A stretch of 64,000 bases of DNA from Agromyces mariniharenae (lineage in GTDB: Bacteria; Actinomycetota; Actinomycetes; Actinomycetales; Microbacteriaceae): assembly GCF_008122505.1 (NCBI RefSeq), contig NZ_VSSB01000001.1, positions 1,100,891-1,164,890 of the forward strand. Direction: 5' to 3'. The position numbers and the translations under genes were made by a program. This document shows positions 43,045 through 51,746 of the stretch, piece after piece. Below the pieces are notes generated by a model. The model was not told where the DNA came from and did no database searches. It was given only the letters and a program-made list of their open reading frames with translations. Every line of letters starts with the position of its first letter. Within the stretch, counting starts at the first letter, position 1.

Positions 43045-44064
43045 TCAGCGGGCGGATGCCTCGGCGAGCGCCCGGCTCCCCCAGCCGAGCGCCGGAGCGA
43101 CCTCGTTCGCGATGAGCTCGATCGAGCGGAGCACGAGCTCGTGCGGCGGATCGACGGAGTGCACCTGGAACGCCACCTCGGTCGCCTCGGCCGCGGCGGA
43201 GTCGCGGGCGAGCGACTCGATCACCTCGACGGGGGTGCCGACGTGCGTGTCGTAGGTCGCGATGAGCTCGTCGAGCGTGTCGCCGATCGGCGGCTGCCCG
43301 GTGCGGGCGAACCCGACGGCGGCCCGCCGGAGTCCGAGCTCGGCCCAGCGGCGTGCCTCCTCGCGGGAGTCCGCGACGAACAGCGTGCGGGACGCGAGGA
43401 TCCGCGGCGGTACGCCCGTCGGCAGTGCCTCGCGATAGGCGTCGATGATGGGCAGCTGCAGCTCCGAGAGCGTGCGGCGCGGGGCATCCGTCGGCCTCGG
43501 CTGGGTGCGGGAGAGCAGGAGCCCGTGACCCGCGCGCCCGGCCCGCGTGCCGCCGAACGACGAGAACGTCGCCTGCCAGACGCGGCCGAGCAGGTCGCGG
43601 CCCGGCGGCTGCAGGTGGTTGGCGGGGTCCCCGAGCTCCCCGCCCGCGAGTGCGGCGACGAGCGCGTCGACCTTCTCGCCGAACACGCGCCCACGGTCCT
43701 CGGAGCGCTCGCCGAACGCGACGAACGACGCGGGCGTGGAGCCCGAGCCGACCCCCAGCTCGACGCGGCCGCCCGAGAGCAGGTCGAGCACGACGGCGTC
43801 CTCGGCGACCCGCACCGGATCCTCGAGCGGCAGCGTCACGACGCCCGTGCCGAGCCGGATGCGGCTCGTCTGCGCCGCCGCGTGCGCGAGGAACACGAAC
43901 GGCGACGGCAGCCCGCCCTCGGCCGCGTGGAAGTGATGCTGCGCCACCCACGCGGAGTCGAAGCCGTGCCGCTCGGCGTGCACGATCTGCTCGGTCGCGA
44001 TGCGGTACCGCTCGGCCGCCGGAGCGTCGTCGAGGAGCCGGGTGAAGAATCCGATGCGCGTCAT
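43045..44064 (-). CDS. FMN-dependent luciferase-like monooxygenase (KPN_01858 family)
   Basis: 339 residues, bacterial luciferase fold: MTRIGFFTRLLDD start, ERHGFDSAWVAQHHF (~31-45), TSRIRLGTGVVTLPLEDPVRVAEDAVVLDLLSGGRVELGVGSG (FMN phosphate region, ~65-108), and a C-terminal TIM-barrel end. The family found between this type of ABC importer and the two CMD genes is named KPN_01858. It should oxidise the imported compound with O2 and FMNH2, which needs a reductase such as the MsuE-like one at 51.1 kb. ATGA overlap with the ATPase gene. Confidence 0.88.
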   Translation of the reverse strand: MTRIGFFTRLLDDAPAAERYRIATEQIVHAERHGFDSAWVAQHHFHAAEGGLPSPFVFLAHAAAQTSRIRLGTGVVTLPLEDPVRVAEDAVVLDLLSGGRVELGVGSGSTPASFVAFGERSEDRGRVFGEKVDALVAALAGGELGDPANHLQPPGRDLLGRVWQATFSSFGGTRAGRAGHGLLLSRTQPRPTDAPRRTLSELQLPIIDAYREALPTGVPPRILASRTLFVADSREEARRWAELGLRRAAVGFARTGQPPIGDTLDELIATYDTHVGTPVEVIESLARDSAAAEATEVAFQVHSVDPPHELVLRSIELIANEVAPALGWGSRALAEASAR

Positions 44065-45695
44065 GCCGTGACCTTCCGTCGGGGAACCGCGTCGAGCAGC
44101 TCCCGGGTGTACTCGTGCTGGGGCGACCGGAACACCTGCTCGGTCGGCCCCGCCTCCACGACGCGGCCGCGACGCATCACCGACACGGAGTGGCTGATGC
44201 GGGCGACGACCGCGAGGTCGTGCGAGATGAAGAGGTAGCTGAGCCCGAGCTCCCCCTGCAGCTGCTCGAGCAGCTCGAGGATGCGGGCCTGCACCGTGAC
44301 GTCGAGCGCGGAGACGGCCTCGTCGAGCACGACGAGCTCGGGCTCGAGCGCGAGCGCCCTGGCGATGGCGACCCGCTGGCGCTGACCGCCCGAGAGCTCG
44401 CGCGGCCGGTGCCCGGCCAGGTGCGCCGGCAGCGCGACCCGGTCGATGAGCCGCCGGGCGGTCTCAGCACGCGAGCGGCGGTCGCCGATCCCGAAGTTGC
44501 GCAGCGGCTCGGCCACGAGGTCGGCCACGGTGTGCCGCGGGTCCAGCGACGCGAACGGGTTCTGGTAGACGAGCTGCACGCGGCGGCGGAACTCGCGCCG
44601 AGCGGCGCCGCTCAGCGCCGTGACGTCGGTGTCGCCGAGGCGTACCGTCCCGGCATCCGGAGTGACGAACCGCGTGACGATGCGCGCCGTGGTCGTCTTG
44701 CCCGACCCCGATTCCCCGACGATCGCGTGCATCGTACCGCGCACGATGTTGAACGAGACGTCGTCGACGGCGCGGAACGGCTCGGCCCCGCGCCCGGTCG
44801 CGTACGTCTTCACGAGCCCGGATGCCTCGAGCACGAACGGGTTCTCGGCGGCCGCCACACTCGCGTCGCGCAGGTAGACGGGCGGGCGCGGATGACGGAA
44901 CTCGGGCTCCTCGAGGCCGGTTGCGTCGGCCAGGAGCCGGCGGGTGTACGCCTCGCGCGGGTCGTCGAGGAGCGCCCCGGTGACCCCCTGCTCGACGATG
45001 CGGCCGTGCTGCATGACGACCACTCGCTCGGCGCGTTCGGCGGCGACGCCCAGGTCGTGCGTCACGAGCAGCACCGCGGTGCCGTGCTCCCGGCGCAGCT
45101 CGTCGATGAGATCGAGGATGCGGCGCTGCACGGTCACGTCGAGCGCGCTCGTCGGCTCGTCGGCGATCACGAGCTCGGGCTCGAGCGCGACCGCCGACGC
45201 GATGAGCACGCGCTGGCGCATGCCGCCCGAGAGCTCGTGCGGGTACTGGCGCGCCCGCAGCGCCGGATCGTCGATGCCGACGCGGTCGAGCAGCTCGAGC
45301 ACGCGGCGACGCAGGTCGCGCCGATCGCCGCGTCGGTGGATGCGGAACGCCTCCCCGAGCTGCACGCCGATCGGGCGCACGGGATTCAGCGACGAGACCG
45401 GGTCCTGCGGGATGTAGCCGATGCGCACGCCGCGCACGGCCTGCAGGCGGCGGTCGCTCCACCCCGAGATGTCGGTGCCCGAGAGCCGGATGGCTCCGCC
45501 CTCGATCGTGCCGCCGGCCGGCAGCAGCCCGAGCACCGCGCTCGCGGTCGTGGTCTTGCCCGACCCCGACTCCCCCACGAGCGCGACGACCTGGCCGCGG
45601 GCGACGTCGAACGACACGTCGTGCACGACGCGGCTCGGGCCGGACGACGTGCGGTAGGCGACGTCGAGGTGCTCGATCTCCAGGAGCGCGGTCAT
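44061..45695 (-). CDS. Double ABC ATPase of a peptide/nickel-type importer
   Basis: 544 residues, two fused Opp/Dpp-type ATPase domains. The first (~1-250) has GESGSGKTTTASAVLG, signature LSGGMRQRVLIASAVA, Walker B LVIADEPTSALD. The second (~285-544) has GESGSGKTTTARIVTR, LSGGQRQRVAIARALA, LVVLDEAVSALD. Both are complete. In most systems DppD and DppF are separate; a fusion is frequent in actinobacteria. Coupled by ATGA to both the permease and monooxygenase genes. Powers uptake of the locus's unknown substrate. Confidence 0.93.
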   Translation of the reverse strand: MTALLEIEHLDVAYRTSSGPSRVVHDVSFDVARGQVVALVGESGSGKTTTASAVLGLLPAGGTIEGGAIRLSGTDISGWSDRRLQAVRGVRIGYIPQDPVSSLNPVRPIGVQLGEAFRIHRRGDRRDLRRRVLELLDRVGIDDPALRARQYPHELSGGMRQRVLIASAVALEPELVIADEPTSALDVTVQRRILDLIDELRREHGTAVLLVTHDLGVAAERAERVVVMQHGRIVEQGVTGALLDDPREAYTRRLLADATGLEEPEFRHPRPPVYLRDASVAAAENPFVLEASGLVKTYATGRGAEPFRAVDDVSFNIVRGTMHAIVGESGSGKTTTARIVTRFVTPDAGTVRLGDTDVTALSGAARREFRRRVQLVYQNPFASLDPRHTVADLVAEPLRNFGIGDRRSRAETARRLIDRVALPAHLAGHRPRELSGGQRQRVAIARALALEPELVVLDEAVSALDVTVQARILELLEQLQGELGLSYLFISHDLAVVARISHSVSVMRRGRVVEAGPTEQVFRSPQHEYTRELLDAVPRRKVTA

Positions 45696-46636
45696 CGGTT
45701 CCTCCCGAGGGCGTGGCTGATGCGGTTGGCGGCGAGCACGACGACGACCACGACGAGGCCGGGCAGCACGGTGAGCCACCAGGACGTCGCGACGTAGTTG
45801 CGCCCCTCGGCGATGAGCAGGCCCCACTCGGGCGTGGGCGGCGGAGCGCCGTAGCCGAGGAACCCGAGCGTCGAGATCGCGAGGATCGCGGTGCCGAACT
45901 GCAGCGCTGCGAGCGCGATCACCGCGGTGAGCGAGTTCGGCAGCACGTGCCGGAAGAGCACGGTGTGGATCCGCGCCCCCGAGCCGAAGGCGGCCTCGAC
46001 GAAGTCGGCCTGGCGCACGCGCACGACCTCCGATCGGGAGAGCCTCGCGAACGCGGCGATCGAGCCGATGCCGACGGCGATCGCGGCGTTCACCGTGCCG
46101 AAGCCGAGCAGGATGATGATGCTCAGCGAGAGCAGCAGCGCCGGGATCGCGAGGAGCACGTCGACGACGCGACCGATCACGGCGTCGACCGCGCCGCCGA
46201 GCGACCCGGCGAGCACGCCGAGCAGCGTGCCGCCGACGAGTCCCACCGTGACGGCGACGAACGCGCCCGAGAGCGAGTGCACGGCGCCGTACACGACCCG
46301 CGCGTACAGGTCGCGGCCGATCGCGTCGGTGCCGAACGGATGCGCCGCGCTCGGCCCCTGCAGCTTCTCGGCGGGCACGCCGGCGAGCGGGTCGGCCGCG
46401 GTGAACAGCCACGGCACGATCGCCCACGCGACCGTGAGCACGATGACGGCCCACGCCAAGACCAGATCAGGCCGTCGGAGGGCACGACGAATCGTTCGTC
46501 GAGTAGCGCCCGCCGAAGGCGGACGCGTATCGAGACGCCCCGACCCGGCGCCGGAAGCCGCGTCTCGATACGCGTCGCCGCTCCGCGACGGCGCTACGCG
46601 ACCACCGGTGGGAACCTCCTGTACCGGTGCGCTCAT
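45692..46636 (-). CDS. ABC importer permease (DppC-type) with a repeat-derived N-terminus
   Basis: 314 residues. Core of six helices from ~residue 58, with the DppC family marks (HPFGTDAIGRDLYARVVYGA, the permease EAA loop EAAFGSGARIHTVLFRHVLPNS, and GFLGYGAPPPTPEWGLLIAEG). The first ~55 residues (cytoplasmic tail) are unlike relatives, because a REP-like palindrome (46496-46606) lies inside this part of the gene and is translated in frame (SGDAYRDAASGAGSGRLDTR and on). Start ATG 46636 overlaps the DppB stop. The core looks intact, so the protein is probably functional. Confidence 0.9.
   Translation of the reverse strand: MSAPVQEVPTGGRVAPSRSGDAYRDAASGAGSGRLDTRPPSAGATRRTIRRALRRPDLVLAWAVIVLTVAWAIVPWLFTAADPLAGVPAEKLQGPSAAHPFGTDAIGRDLYARVVYGAVHSLSGAFVAVTVGLVGGTLLGVLAGSLGGAVDAVIGRVVDVLLAIPALLLSLSIIILLGFGTVNAAIAVGIGSIAAFARLSRSEVVRVRQADFVEAAFGSGARIHTVLFRHVLPNSLTAVIALAALQFGTAILAISTLGFLGYGAPPPTPEWGLLIAEGRNYVATSWWLTVLPGLVVVVVVLAANRISHALGRNR
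46496..46606. repeat. REP-like palindrome inside the DppC coding sequence
   Basis: TCGTCGAGTAGCGCC at the left and GGCGCTACGCGACCACC at the right, with inner arms GACGCGTATCGAGACG / CGTCTCGATACGCGTC around a short CG-rich loop. Same family as 13961-14050. It falls within the N-terminal tail codons of the permease. Confidence 0.85.
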
Positions 46637-47571
46637 GCCGCCACCGCCTTCCGCTTCAGCCGGGGATCGAGCACCGGGTACACCAGGTCGACGACGAGGT
46701 TCACCGCCACGAACACGAGTGCGGCGAGCACGACGACGGCCTGGAGCACGGCGACGTCCTGGTTGCGCACGGCCTCCTCGGTGAGGCGGCCGATGCCGGC
46801 GCGTCCGAACACGGTCTCCGTCACGACCGCCCCGCCGATGAGCTCGCCGATCAGCACGCCCGCGATCGTGATCGTCGGCAGCACCGCGTTGCGCGCGACG
46901 TCCCGCCACAGCACCCGCGCCGGGCTCGCGCCCTTGGCGCGAACGACCGCGACGAACGGCGAGAGCTGCACCTCGTCGATCGAGCGCACGAGCACCTGCG
47001 CGAGCGGGGCCGAGATCGGGATCGCGAGCGTGAGCACCGGGAGGATGAGCCCCTGCACCGGGTCGGCGCCGATGACGGGTACGAGCCGGAGCTGGAACGA
47101 GAACACCTGGATGAGCACGATGCCGAGCCAGAACACGGGCACCGACACGAACAGGCCGGGCAGGCTGCGCAGGAACGAGCGGAGCCACGCGAACGGCGCG
47201 AGCGTCGAGAGCACGGCGAGCCCGACGGCGATGACGACGGCGACGAGGAAGCCGAACCCGGCGAGCGCGAGCGTGCCGGGAAGGGCCGCGCCGATGAGCT
47301 CGTGCACCGCCGTGCCGTACTGCACGGAGTAGCCGAAGTCGCCCACGACGAATCCGGTCAGGGTGTGGAGGAACTGCTCGATCACCGAGTTGTCGGCGCC
47401 GTACGCGGCCCGGATGTCGGCGATCTGGTCGGGGCTGAGTCCCAGCTCGGGGCTCTCGAACTTGATGAGGATCGCGTCGCCGGGCAGCGCCTGCAGCAGC
47501 ACGAACGTCGCCGTGAACGCGACGGCGAGCACGATGAGCGCCTGGCCGGTGCGGCGGGCGAGGTACGCCAT
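46633..47571 (-). CDS. ABC importer permease (DppB-type)
   Basis: 312 residues with six helices, opening with the DppB-type first helix (RRTGQALIVLAVAFTATFVLLQALPGDAI). The EAA loop is VVRAKGASPARVLWRDVARNAVLP (~205-228), and GRAGIGRLTEEAVRNQD near the end is standard. It pairs with DppC to form the channel. Start ATG 47571. The 171-bp gap ahead of it, to the binding-protein gene, holds a tandem duplication and a REP-like palindrome, so the permease genes may have reduced or separate expression. Confidence 0.92.
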   Translation of the reverse strand: MAYLARRTGQALIVLAVAFTATFVLLQALPGDAILIKFESPELGLSPDQIADIRAAYGADNSVIEQFLHTLTGFVVGDFGYSVQYGTAVHELIGAALPGTLALAGFGFLVAVVIAVGLAVLSTLAPFAWLRSFLRSLPGLFVSVPVFWLGIVLIQVFSFQLRLVPVIGADPVQGLILPVLTLAIPISAPLAQVLVRSIDEVQLSPFVAVVRAKGASPARVLWRDVARNAVLPTITIAGVLIGELIGGAVVTETVFGRAGIGRLTEEAVRNQDVAVLQAVVVLAALVFVAVNLVVDLVYPVLDPRLKRKAVAA

Positions 47572-47593
47572 GGGGGTGCTCCTTCCTGAATCG

Positions 47594-47731
47594 GCATCCG
47601 GTGATCGAGTAGCGCCGCCGCAGGCGACGGCATCCGGTGATCGAGTAGCGCCGCCGCAGGCGACGCGTATCGAGATCCAGTCACCCGATCTCGATACGCG
47701 TCCGGCTCCGCCGGGCGCTACTCGATCAGCG
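47594..47731. repeat. REP-like palindrome with a 36-bp perfect tandem duplication
   Basis: A 36-bp unit from GCATCCGGTGATCGAG to CGCAGGCGACG is present twice in a row (47594-47629 and 47630-47665). The second copy runs into CGCGTATCGAGAT and its inverted match ATCTCGATACGCG, closing with CGGGCGCTACTCGATCA (to 47731). Located between the substrate-binding-protein gene and dppB. Confidence 0.85.
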
Positions 47732-47742
47732 AGGGGCTGCGA

Positions 47743-49377
47743 CTACTGCTCGTCGACCCAGGTGTCGTAGAACAGCGGCCGCGCGACCGACTCCGTGCGG
47801 AATCCGTGCACGTACGTCGCCGCGCCGTAGACCTGCGGCTCCTCGAACAGCGGGATCACGTAGGCCTGCTCGGTGAGGTGGTCCTGCACGGCGGCCGAGG
47901 CCTCGTCGCGCTTCGCGGGGTCGGGCTCGGAGGCCACGGCCTCGAGCAGGCGGTCGAGCTCGGCGTCGTCCGAGAGCAGCGTGTTGCGGTTCTTCGTGTG
48001 GTACTGGCTCTTGATCACGTCGTTGTCGGCGCGTCCGACCATCGAGTGGTAGAGCGGGGTCTTCAGCGGGTCGAGGATGTCCTCGGCGTAGCTGCCCGAG
48101 TCGGCGGCCTTCACGGTGAGCTCGACGCCGATCTCCTTCAGCTGCTGCGCGACGAGCTCGAGCGTCTGCTTCGAGAGCGGCTGCGGCTTCGCCTCGTAGA
48201 CCGTGAGCGACAGACGCTGCCCGTCCTGCTCGCGGATGCCGTCGGCGCCCACGGTCCAGCCGGCCTCGTCGAGGAGCTCGGCCGACAGCTCGGGGTCGTA
48301 CTCGAGCCCCTCGGACTCATCCGTGTAGCCCTTCGCGGTGGCGGCGAGCTCCGACGTGGCGACCGGGTAGTTCTCGGTGAAGATCGTGTCGACGACCTCC
48401 TGCGCGTCGACGCCGTGCACGAGCGCCTGCCGCACGCGGAGGTCGCTGAGCAGCGGGTTCGTGAACCGCAGGCCGAGCGAGTTGTTGACGCCCCGGGTCG
48501 GCGCGGCGATCACCTCGAAGCCGGCTCCCTCGACCTGCGCCTCGTCGAACGCCTGCACGTAGCGGATGACGTCCGCCTGGCCCGCGAGCAGCGACCCGAT
48601 GCGGACGCTGTCCTCGGGCGTCACGACGACGTCGATCGCGTCCAGGTACGCACGCCCCTGGTGCTCGAACGACGGCGGCGCCCAGTCGTAGTCCTCACGC
48701 GCTTCGAGGTGGAGCGAGGTGCCGATCTCCTCCCGGGTCGCGACGAACGCGCCGCTGCCGACGATCTCGGCGGCGTTGCCCGCGCCCCAGTCCTCGAGCT
48801 TGCGGTCGAGGGTGGCCGGCGAGACGAGGCCCGAGTTGATCGTCGAGGTGGCCTGCAGGAAGCCGGGAGCGGGCGCCGAGAACCGGAAGGTCACGGTGTC
48901 CGCGTCGACGACCTCGCTCGAGGCGTAGTTGTTGATCGCCTCCGAGATCGTGAGACCCAGCTCGGTGTTGCCGAGGCCGTAGGTGTCGAAGTTCTTCGCG
49001 ACGGCGGCGGCGTCGAGGGGGGTGCCGTCGGAGAACGTCACGTCGTCGCGCAGGTCGAACGTGTACTCCGTGGCATCCGCGTTGACCGTCCACTCGGTGG
49101 CGACCCAGGGCTCGATCTCGAGCGAGTCGGGGTCCTGCCACGTGAGGCGGGCGGTGAGGTTGTTGACGAGTCCGCCGTTCGGGTAGAAGCCGGCCTGCGG
49201 CGGGTAGAGCGTGGTGTAGGCCTGGTGCTCGAGGTAGGTGAGCGTGCCGCCCTCGACGGGATCGCCGGCTGCGGCATCCGTCGACTGGGCCTGGCCGGCG
49301 CACGAGGCGAGCAGGGCCGCTGCGGCGAGCGCGGCCGTGCTCGCGAGGGCGAGGCGGGTGATGCGTGGCGTGGACAT
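47743..49377 (-). CDS. ABC importer substrate-binding lipoprotein (KPN_01854-type, family 5)
   Basis: 544 residues. Lipoprotein signal with lipobox LLASC (Cys about 25), then an SBP_bac_5 fold: VEGGTLTYLEHQAYTTLYPP, DVTFSDGTPLDAAAVAKNFD, GSGAFVATR, and a late RPLFYDTW. Sequence and neighbours fit the KPN_01854-type family that is always near the KPN_01858 monooxygenase. Start ATG 49377 is preferred for the short signal n-region; ATG 49389 also possible, but its AAGGA site is too close. First gene of the operon (49377 to 41740) in the minus direction. Ligand unknown. Confidence 0.9.
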   Translation of the reverse strand: MSTPRITRLALASTAALAAAALLASCAGQAQSTDAAAGDPVEGGTLTYLEHQAYTTLYPPQAGFYPNGGLVNNLTARLTWQDPDSLEIEPWVATEWTVNADATEYTFDLRDDVTFSDGTPLDAAAVAKNFDTYGLGNTELGLTISEAINNYASSEVVDADTVTFRFSAPAPGFLQATSTINSGLVSPATLDRKLEDWGAGNAAEIVGSGAFVATREEIGTSLHLEAREDYDWAPPSFEHQGRAYLDAIDVVVTPEDSVRIGSLLAGQADVIRYVQAFDEAQVEGAGFEVIAAPTRGVNNSLGLRFTNPLLSDLRVRQALVHGVDAQEVVDTIFTENYPVATSELAATAKGYTDESEGLEYDPELSAELLDEAGWTVGADGIREQDGQRLSLTVYEAKPQPLSKQTLELVAQQLKEIGVELTVKAADSGSYAEDILDPLKTPLYHSMVGRADNDVIKSQYHTKNRNTLLSDDAELDRLLEAVASEPDPAKRDEASAAVQDHLTEQAYVIPLFEEPQVYGAATYVHGFRTESVARPLFYDTWVDEQ

Positions 49378-49444
49378 CTCGGTGATCATTTCCTTCGGTC
49401 GGGAACGGTGCAGGGCGGCCCCGGGTGGGGGTTGGTCGTCGAAG

Positions 49445-50899
49445 CTACGGATGCCGCGCGGAGCGCTCAACCGCCCGGCGACGCGAGCCGTCACGGCCGG
49501 TCACGGGCTGCAATCGCACGTCACCGTGGGCAACATGCACGTTGTCGGGACGGGGCAGCCCGAGGTGCTCGCGCAGGGTCGAGCCCTCGTACTCGGTCGG
49601 GAAGACGCCGCGTCGCTGCAGCTCGGGCACGACCCCGAGCGCGAACGCCTCGAACTGCGCGGGCTGCACCGCCGACAGCACGTTGAACCCGTCGACGGCG
49701 CCGGCCTCGGCCCACGTCTGGAACTCCTCGGCGATCTCGGCGGCCGTGCCGACGACCATCGACGCGTTGACGGATGCCGCGACGACGAGGTGCCGCAGGG
49801 TCGACGGCCGCTCCCCCGCCGGGCTGCGACCGGTGCGCTCCGCGACGATCTCGACGAGCTCCTGTCCGGCGGCGCTGAACTGCGCCACGAGCGACGGGGT
49901 CACGGCGCGGTCGGGCGAGAGCCCCGACACGTCGACGCCGAGGAGCACCGAGAGCTGCGCGAGCGAGCGGTTCGCGGGGAACGCCTCGGGCGGTCCGTCG
50001 GGCCAGTCCTCGGCGATCTGCAGCAGCTCGCTGAGCTCGTCGGCGATGGCCTGCGCATGCTCGCGCGTCTCACCGACGATCGGCAGCACCGGCGCGATCA
50101 CCTTGAGCGTTCGGTCGTCGCGACCCGACTCGAACGCGAGCGCGCGCAGCTCCTCGCGGATGGCGATGCCGTGCTCGAGGCCCGACACCGCGACGAGGGC
50201 GAGGTCGGCGTTCTGCGCGGCGAACAGGCGCGAGCGCGGCGACGTGCCGGCGTGCACGATCGGGAGGTGTCCCTGCACCGGCCGGGCGACGTTGAGCGGC
50301 CCGGTCACGCTGAGATGCGCACCGTGGAAGTCGGTAGCGTGCAGGCGCGAGGGGTCGAGGTACACGCCCGACGCGGCATCCGCCACGATCGCGTCGTCCT
50401 CGAACGAGTCCCACAGGCGGCGCAGCACGAACTCGAACTCGACAGCTCGGTCGTAGCGCGTGTCGTTCGCCTGGTGGTGGTCGCGGCCGTGGTTGCCGGC
50501 GGCGCGCGGCTCGGCGCCCGTGACGAGGTTGAGGCCCGCACGCCCGCCCGAGAGCAGGTCGATCGACGCCGTGGCCCGCGCCAGCGTGTAGGGGTCGGCG
50601 TACGTCGTGTTGGCGGTGGCGATGAGCCCGATCCGGCTCGTGATGCCGGCCAGGTACGTGACCGCCGAGATCGGGTCGATGCGCGCGACGAGGTAGGGGT
50701 CGCGGAACTCCAGGTCGTGGCCGGTCGCGAGCCAGTCGCCGAAGAACAGGTAGTCGAGCCGGGCCGCCTCGGCGACCTCGGCCGCGCGTCGCAGCACCGC
50801 GGCGTCGCCGCGCGGGTCGCGGTGCGCGCCGGGGTGGCGCCAGCCTGAGGGGTACGCGCCGATCGCGCGGACCATGGCGCCGATGATGAGTCGAGTCAT
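49445..50899 (-). CDS. FMN-dependent monooxygenase, NtaA/SnaA/DszA type
   Basis: 484 residues, LLM-class. Visible: MTRLIIGAMVRAIGAYPSGWR (N-terminus), AEAARLDYLFFGDWL, TSRIGLIATANTTYADPYTLARATASIDLLSGGRAGLNLVTG (flavin region, ~85-127), HGRDHHQANDTRYDRAVEFE and GHLPIVHAGTSPRSRLFAAQ. These are typical for the NtaA/SnaA/DszA group, which works with a separate FMN reductase. Substrates in the family include nitrilotriacetate, dibenzothiophene sulfone and sulfonates. The MsuE-like reductase is encoded 208 bp upstream in the same direction. ATG 50899. Confidence 0.9.
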   Translation of the reverse strand: MTRLIIGAMVRAIGAYPSGWRHPGAHRDPRGDAAVLRRAAEVAEAARLDYLFFGDWLATGHDLEFRDPYLVARIDPISAVTYLAGITSRIGLIATANTTYADPYTLARATASIDLLSGGRAGLNLVTGAEPRAAGNHGRDHHQANDTRYDRAVEFEFVLRRLWDSFEDDAIVADAASGVYLDPSRLHATDFHGAHLSVTGPLNVARPVQGHLPIVHAGTSPRSRLFAAQNADLALVAVSGLEHGIAIREELRALAFESGRDDRTLKVIAPVLPIVGETREHAQAIADELSELLQIAEDWPDGPPEAFPANRSLAQLSVLLGVDVSGLSPDRAVTPSLVAQFSAAGQELVEIVAERTGRSPAGERPSTLRHLVVAASVNASMVVGTAAEIAEEFQTWAEAGAVDGFNVLSAVQPAQFEAFALGVVPELQRRGVFPTEYEGSTLREHLGLPRPDNVHVAHGDVRLQPVTGRDGSRRRAVERSARHP

Positions 50900-50914
50900 G
50901 TTAGGACCTCCGAG

Positions 50915-50979
50915 GGCCGACGCTAGAGAGGGCGAACGGATGCCGCGAGGGCACCCGTCACACGGTGGAACCGGGTGCC
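50915..50979 (-). promoter_or_regulatory. Upstream region of the NtaA-type gene, similar to three neighbours
   Basis: GGCCGACGCTAGAGAGGGCG at 50915-50934 matches GGCCGAGGCTAGGCAGGGCG upstream of the MsuE-like gene (51700-51719), and the match extends over ~35 bp. It gives a possible -10 TAGCGT on the minus strand. Beyond it, GGCACCCG (50950-50957) and CGGGTGCC (50972-50979) form a hairpin around GTCACACGGTG. Probable promoter/operator. Confidence 0.5.
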
Positions 50980-51107
50980 ACACGCCGACACCGTGCGTCA
51001 TCGGACGTCACCCCTGGGAGGGCACGGTTGCACGAGGGCGTCGGACGGTGCGTCGCGCATCGCCCCGCGCGACGACCGGCCTGAGGACGGAGGGGTCCGT
51101 TCGCGGC

Positions 51108-51698
51108 TCACCAGGTGGCGACGTACGCCGACACTGCGTCGGGCAGCGTGCCGCGCACGACGGGGAGGCCGCGGCTGACCGCCTGCTCGAGGCGCCCGCG
51201 CAGCGACTTCGACGCGATGCGGTAGTCGACGAAGTCGGCATCGGACGCGTACACGCCGATCGGCAGCGTCAGCGCTTGGAAGAACGAGAAGAGCGGACGG
51301 AACTGGTGCTCGATGATGAGCGCGTGGCGGTCGCTGCCGCCGGTCGCGGCCAACAGCACGGGCTTGTCGATGAGCGAATACTGGCCGACGAAGTCGAACA
51401 CGTGCTTGAACAGTCCCGTGAAGCTCGCCCGGTACACCGGGCTGCCGACGATGAGCAGCGTCGCGGACTCGATACGCCGAAGCGCGTCCTCCGCCGGCGG
51501 GCTCAGCTCGTCCCGGCGCAGCGCACCGGAGAAGTCGCGGCCGATCCCGCCGAGCTCGATGAGATGCGTCTCCACGTCGATGCCGCCCGCGCGCAGGCCC
51601 TCGGCGAACTCGGCGAGGATCTCGCCGACGAGCACGGTGGTCTTGGACGGGCTGTGCAGGCTGCCCGAAACGGCGACGAGCGAGACGGAACGCGACAT
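51108..51698 (-). CDS. NADPH-dependent FMN reductase, MsuE/SsuE type
   Basis: 196 residues, flavodoxin-like fold. SGSLHSPSKTTVLVGEIL (~11-28, flavin phosphate loop), LLIVGSPVYRASFTGLFKHVFDF (~80-102), LAATGGSDRHALIIEHQFRPLFSFFQALTLPIGVYAS (~115-151). This pattern is that of SsuE/MsuE reductases supplying FMNH2 to sulfonate monooxygenases. It likely serves one or both luciferase-like monooxygenases of this locus. ATG 51698. Divergent from the Stealth gene with a 252-bp gap. Confidence 0.9.
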   Translation of the reverse strand: MSRSVSLVAVSGSLHSPSKTTVLVGEILAEFAEGLRAGGIDVETHLIELGGIGRDFSGALRRDELSPPAEDALRRIESATLLIVGSPVYRASFTGLFKHVFDFVGQYSLIDKPVLLAATGGSDRHALIIEHQFRPLFSFFQALTLPIGVYASDADFVDYRIASKSLRGRLEQAVSRGLPVVRGTLPDAVSAYVATW

Positions 51699-51699
51699 G

Positions 51700-51746
51700 G
51701 GCCGAGGCTAGGCAGGGCGATCGGACGCCGCGAGCCGGCGCCGTCA
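51700..51746 (-). promoter_or_regulatory. Upstream region of the FMN reductase, homologous to that at 50915
   Basis: Starting 1 bp before the reductase start, GGCCGAGGCTAGGCAGGGCG then CGGACGCCGCGAG and CCGTCAC parallel the region upstream of the NtaA-type gene with only scattered differences in ~47 bp. On the minus strand TAGCCT could be the -10 box. GTCAC words recur further upstream. Confidence 0.5.
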
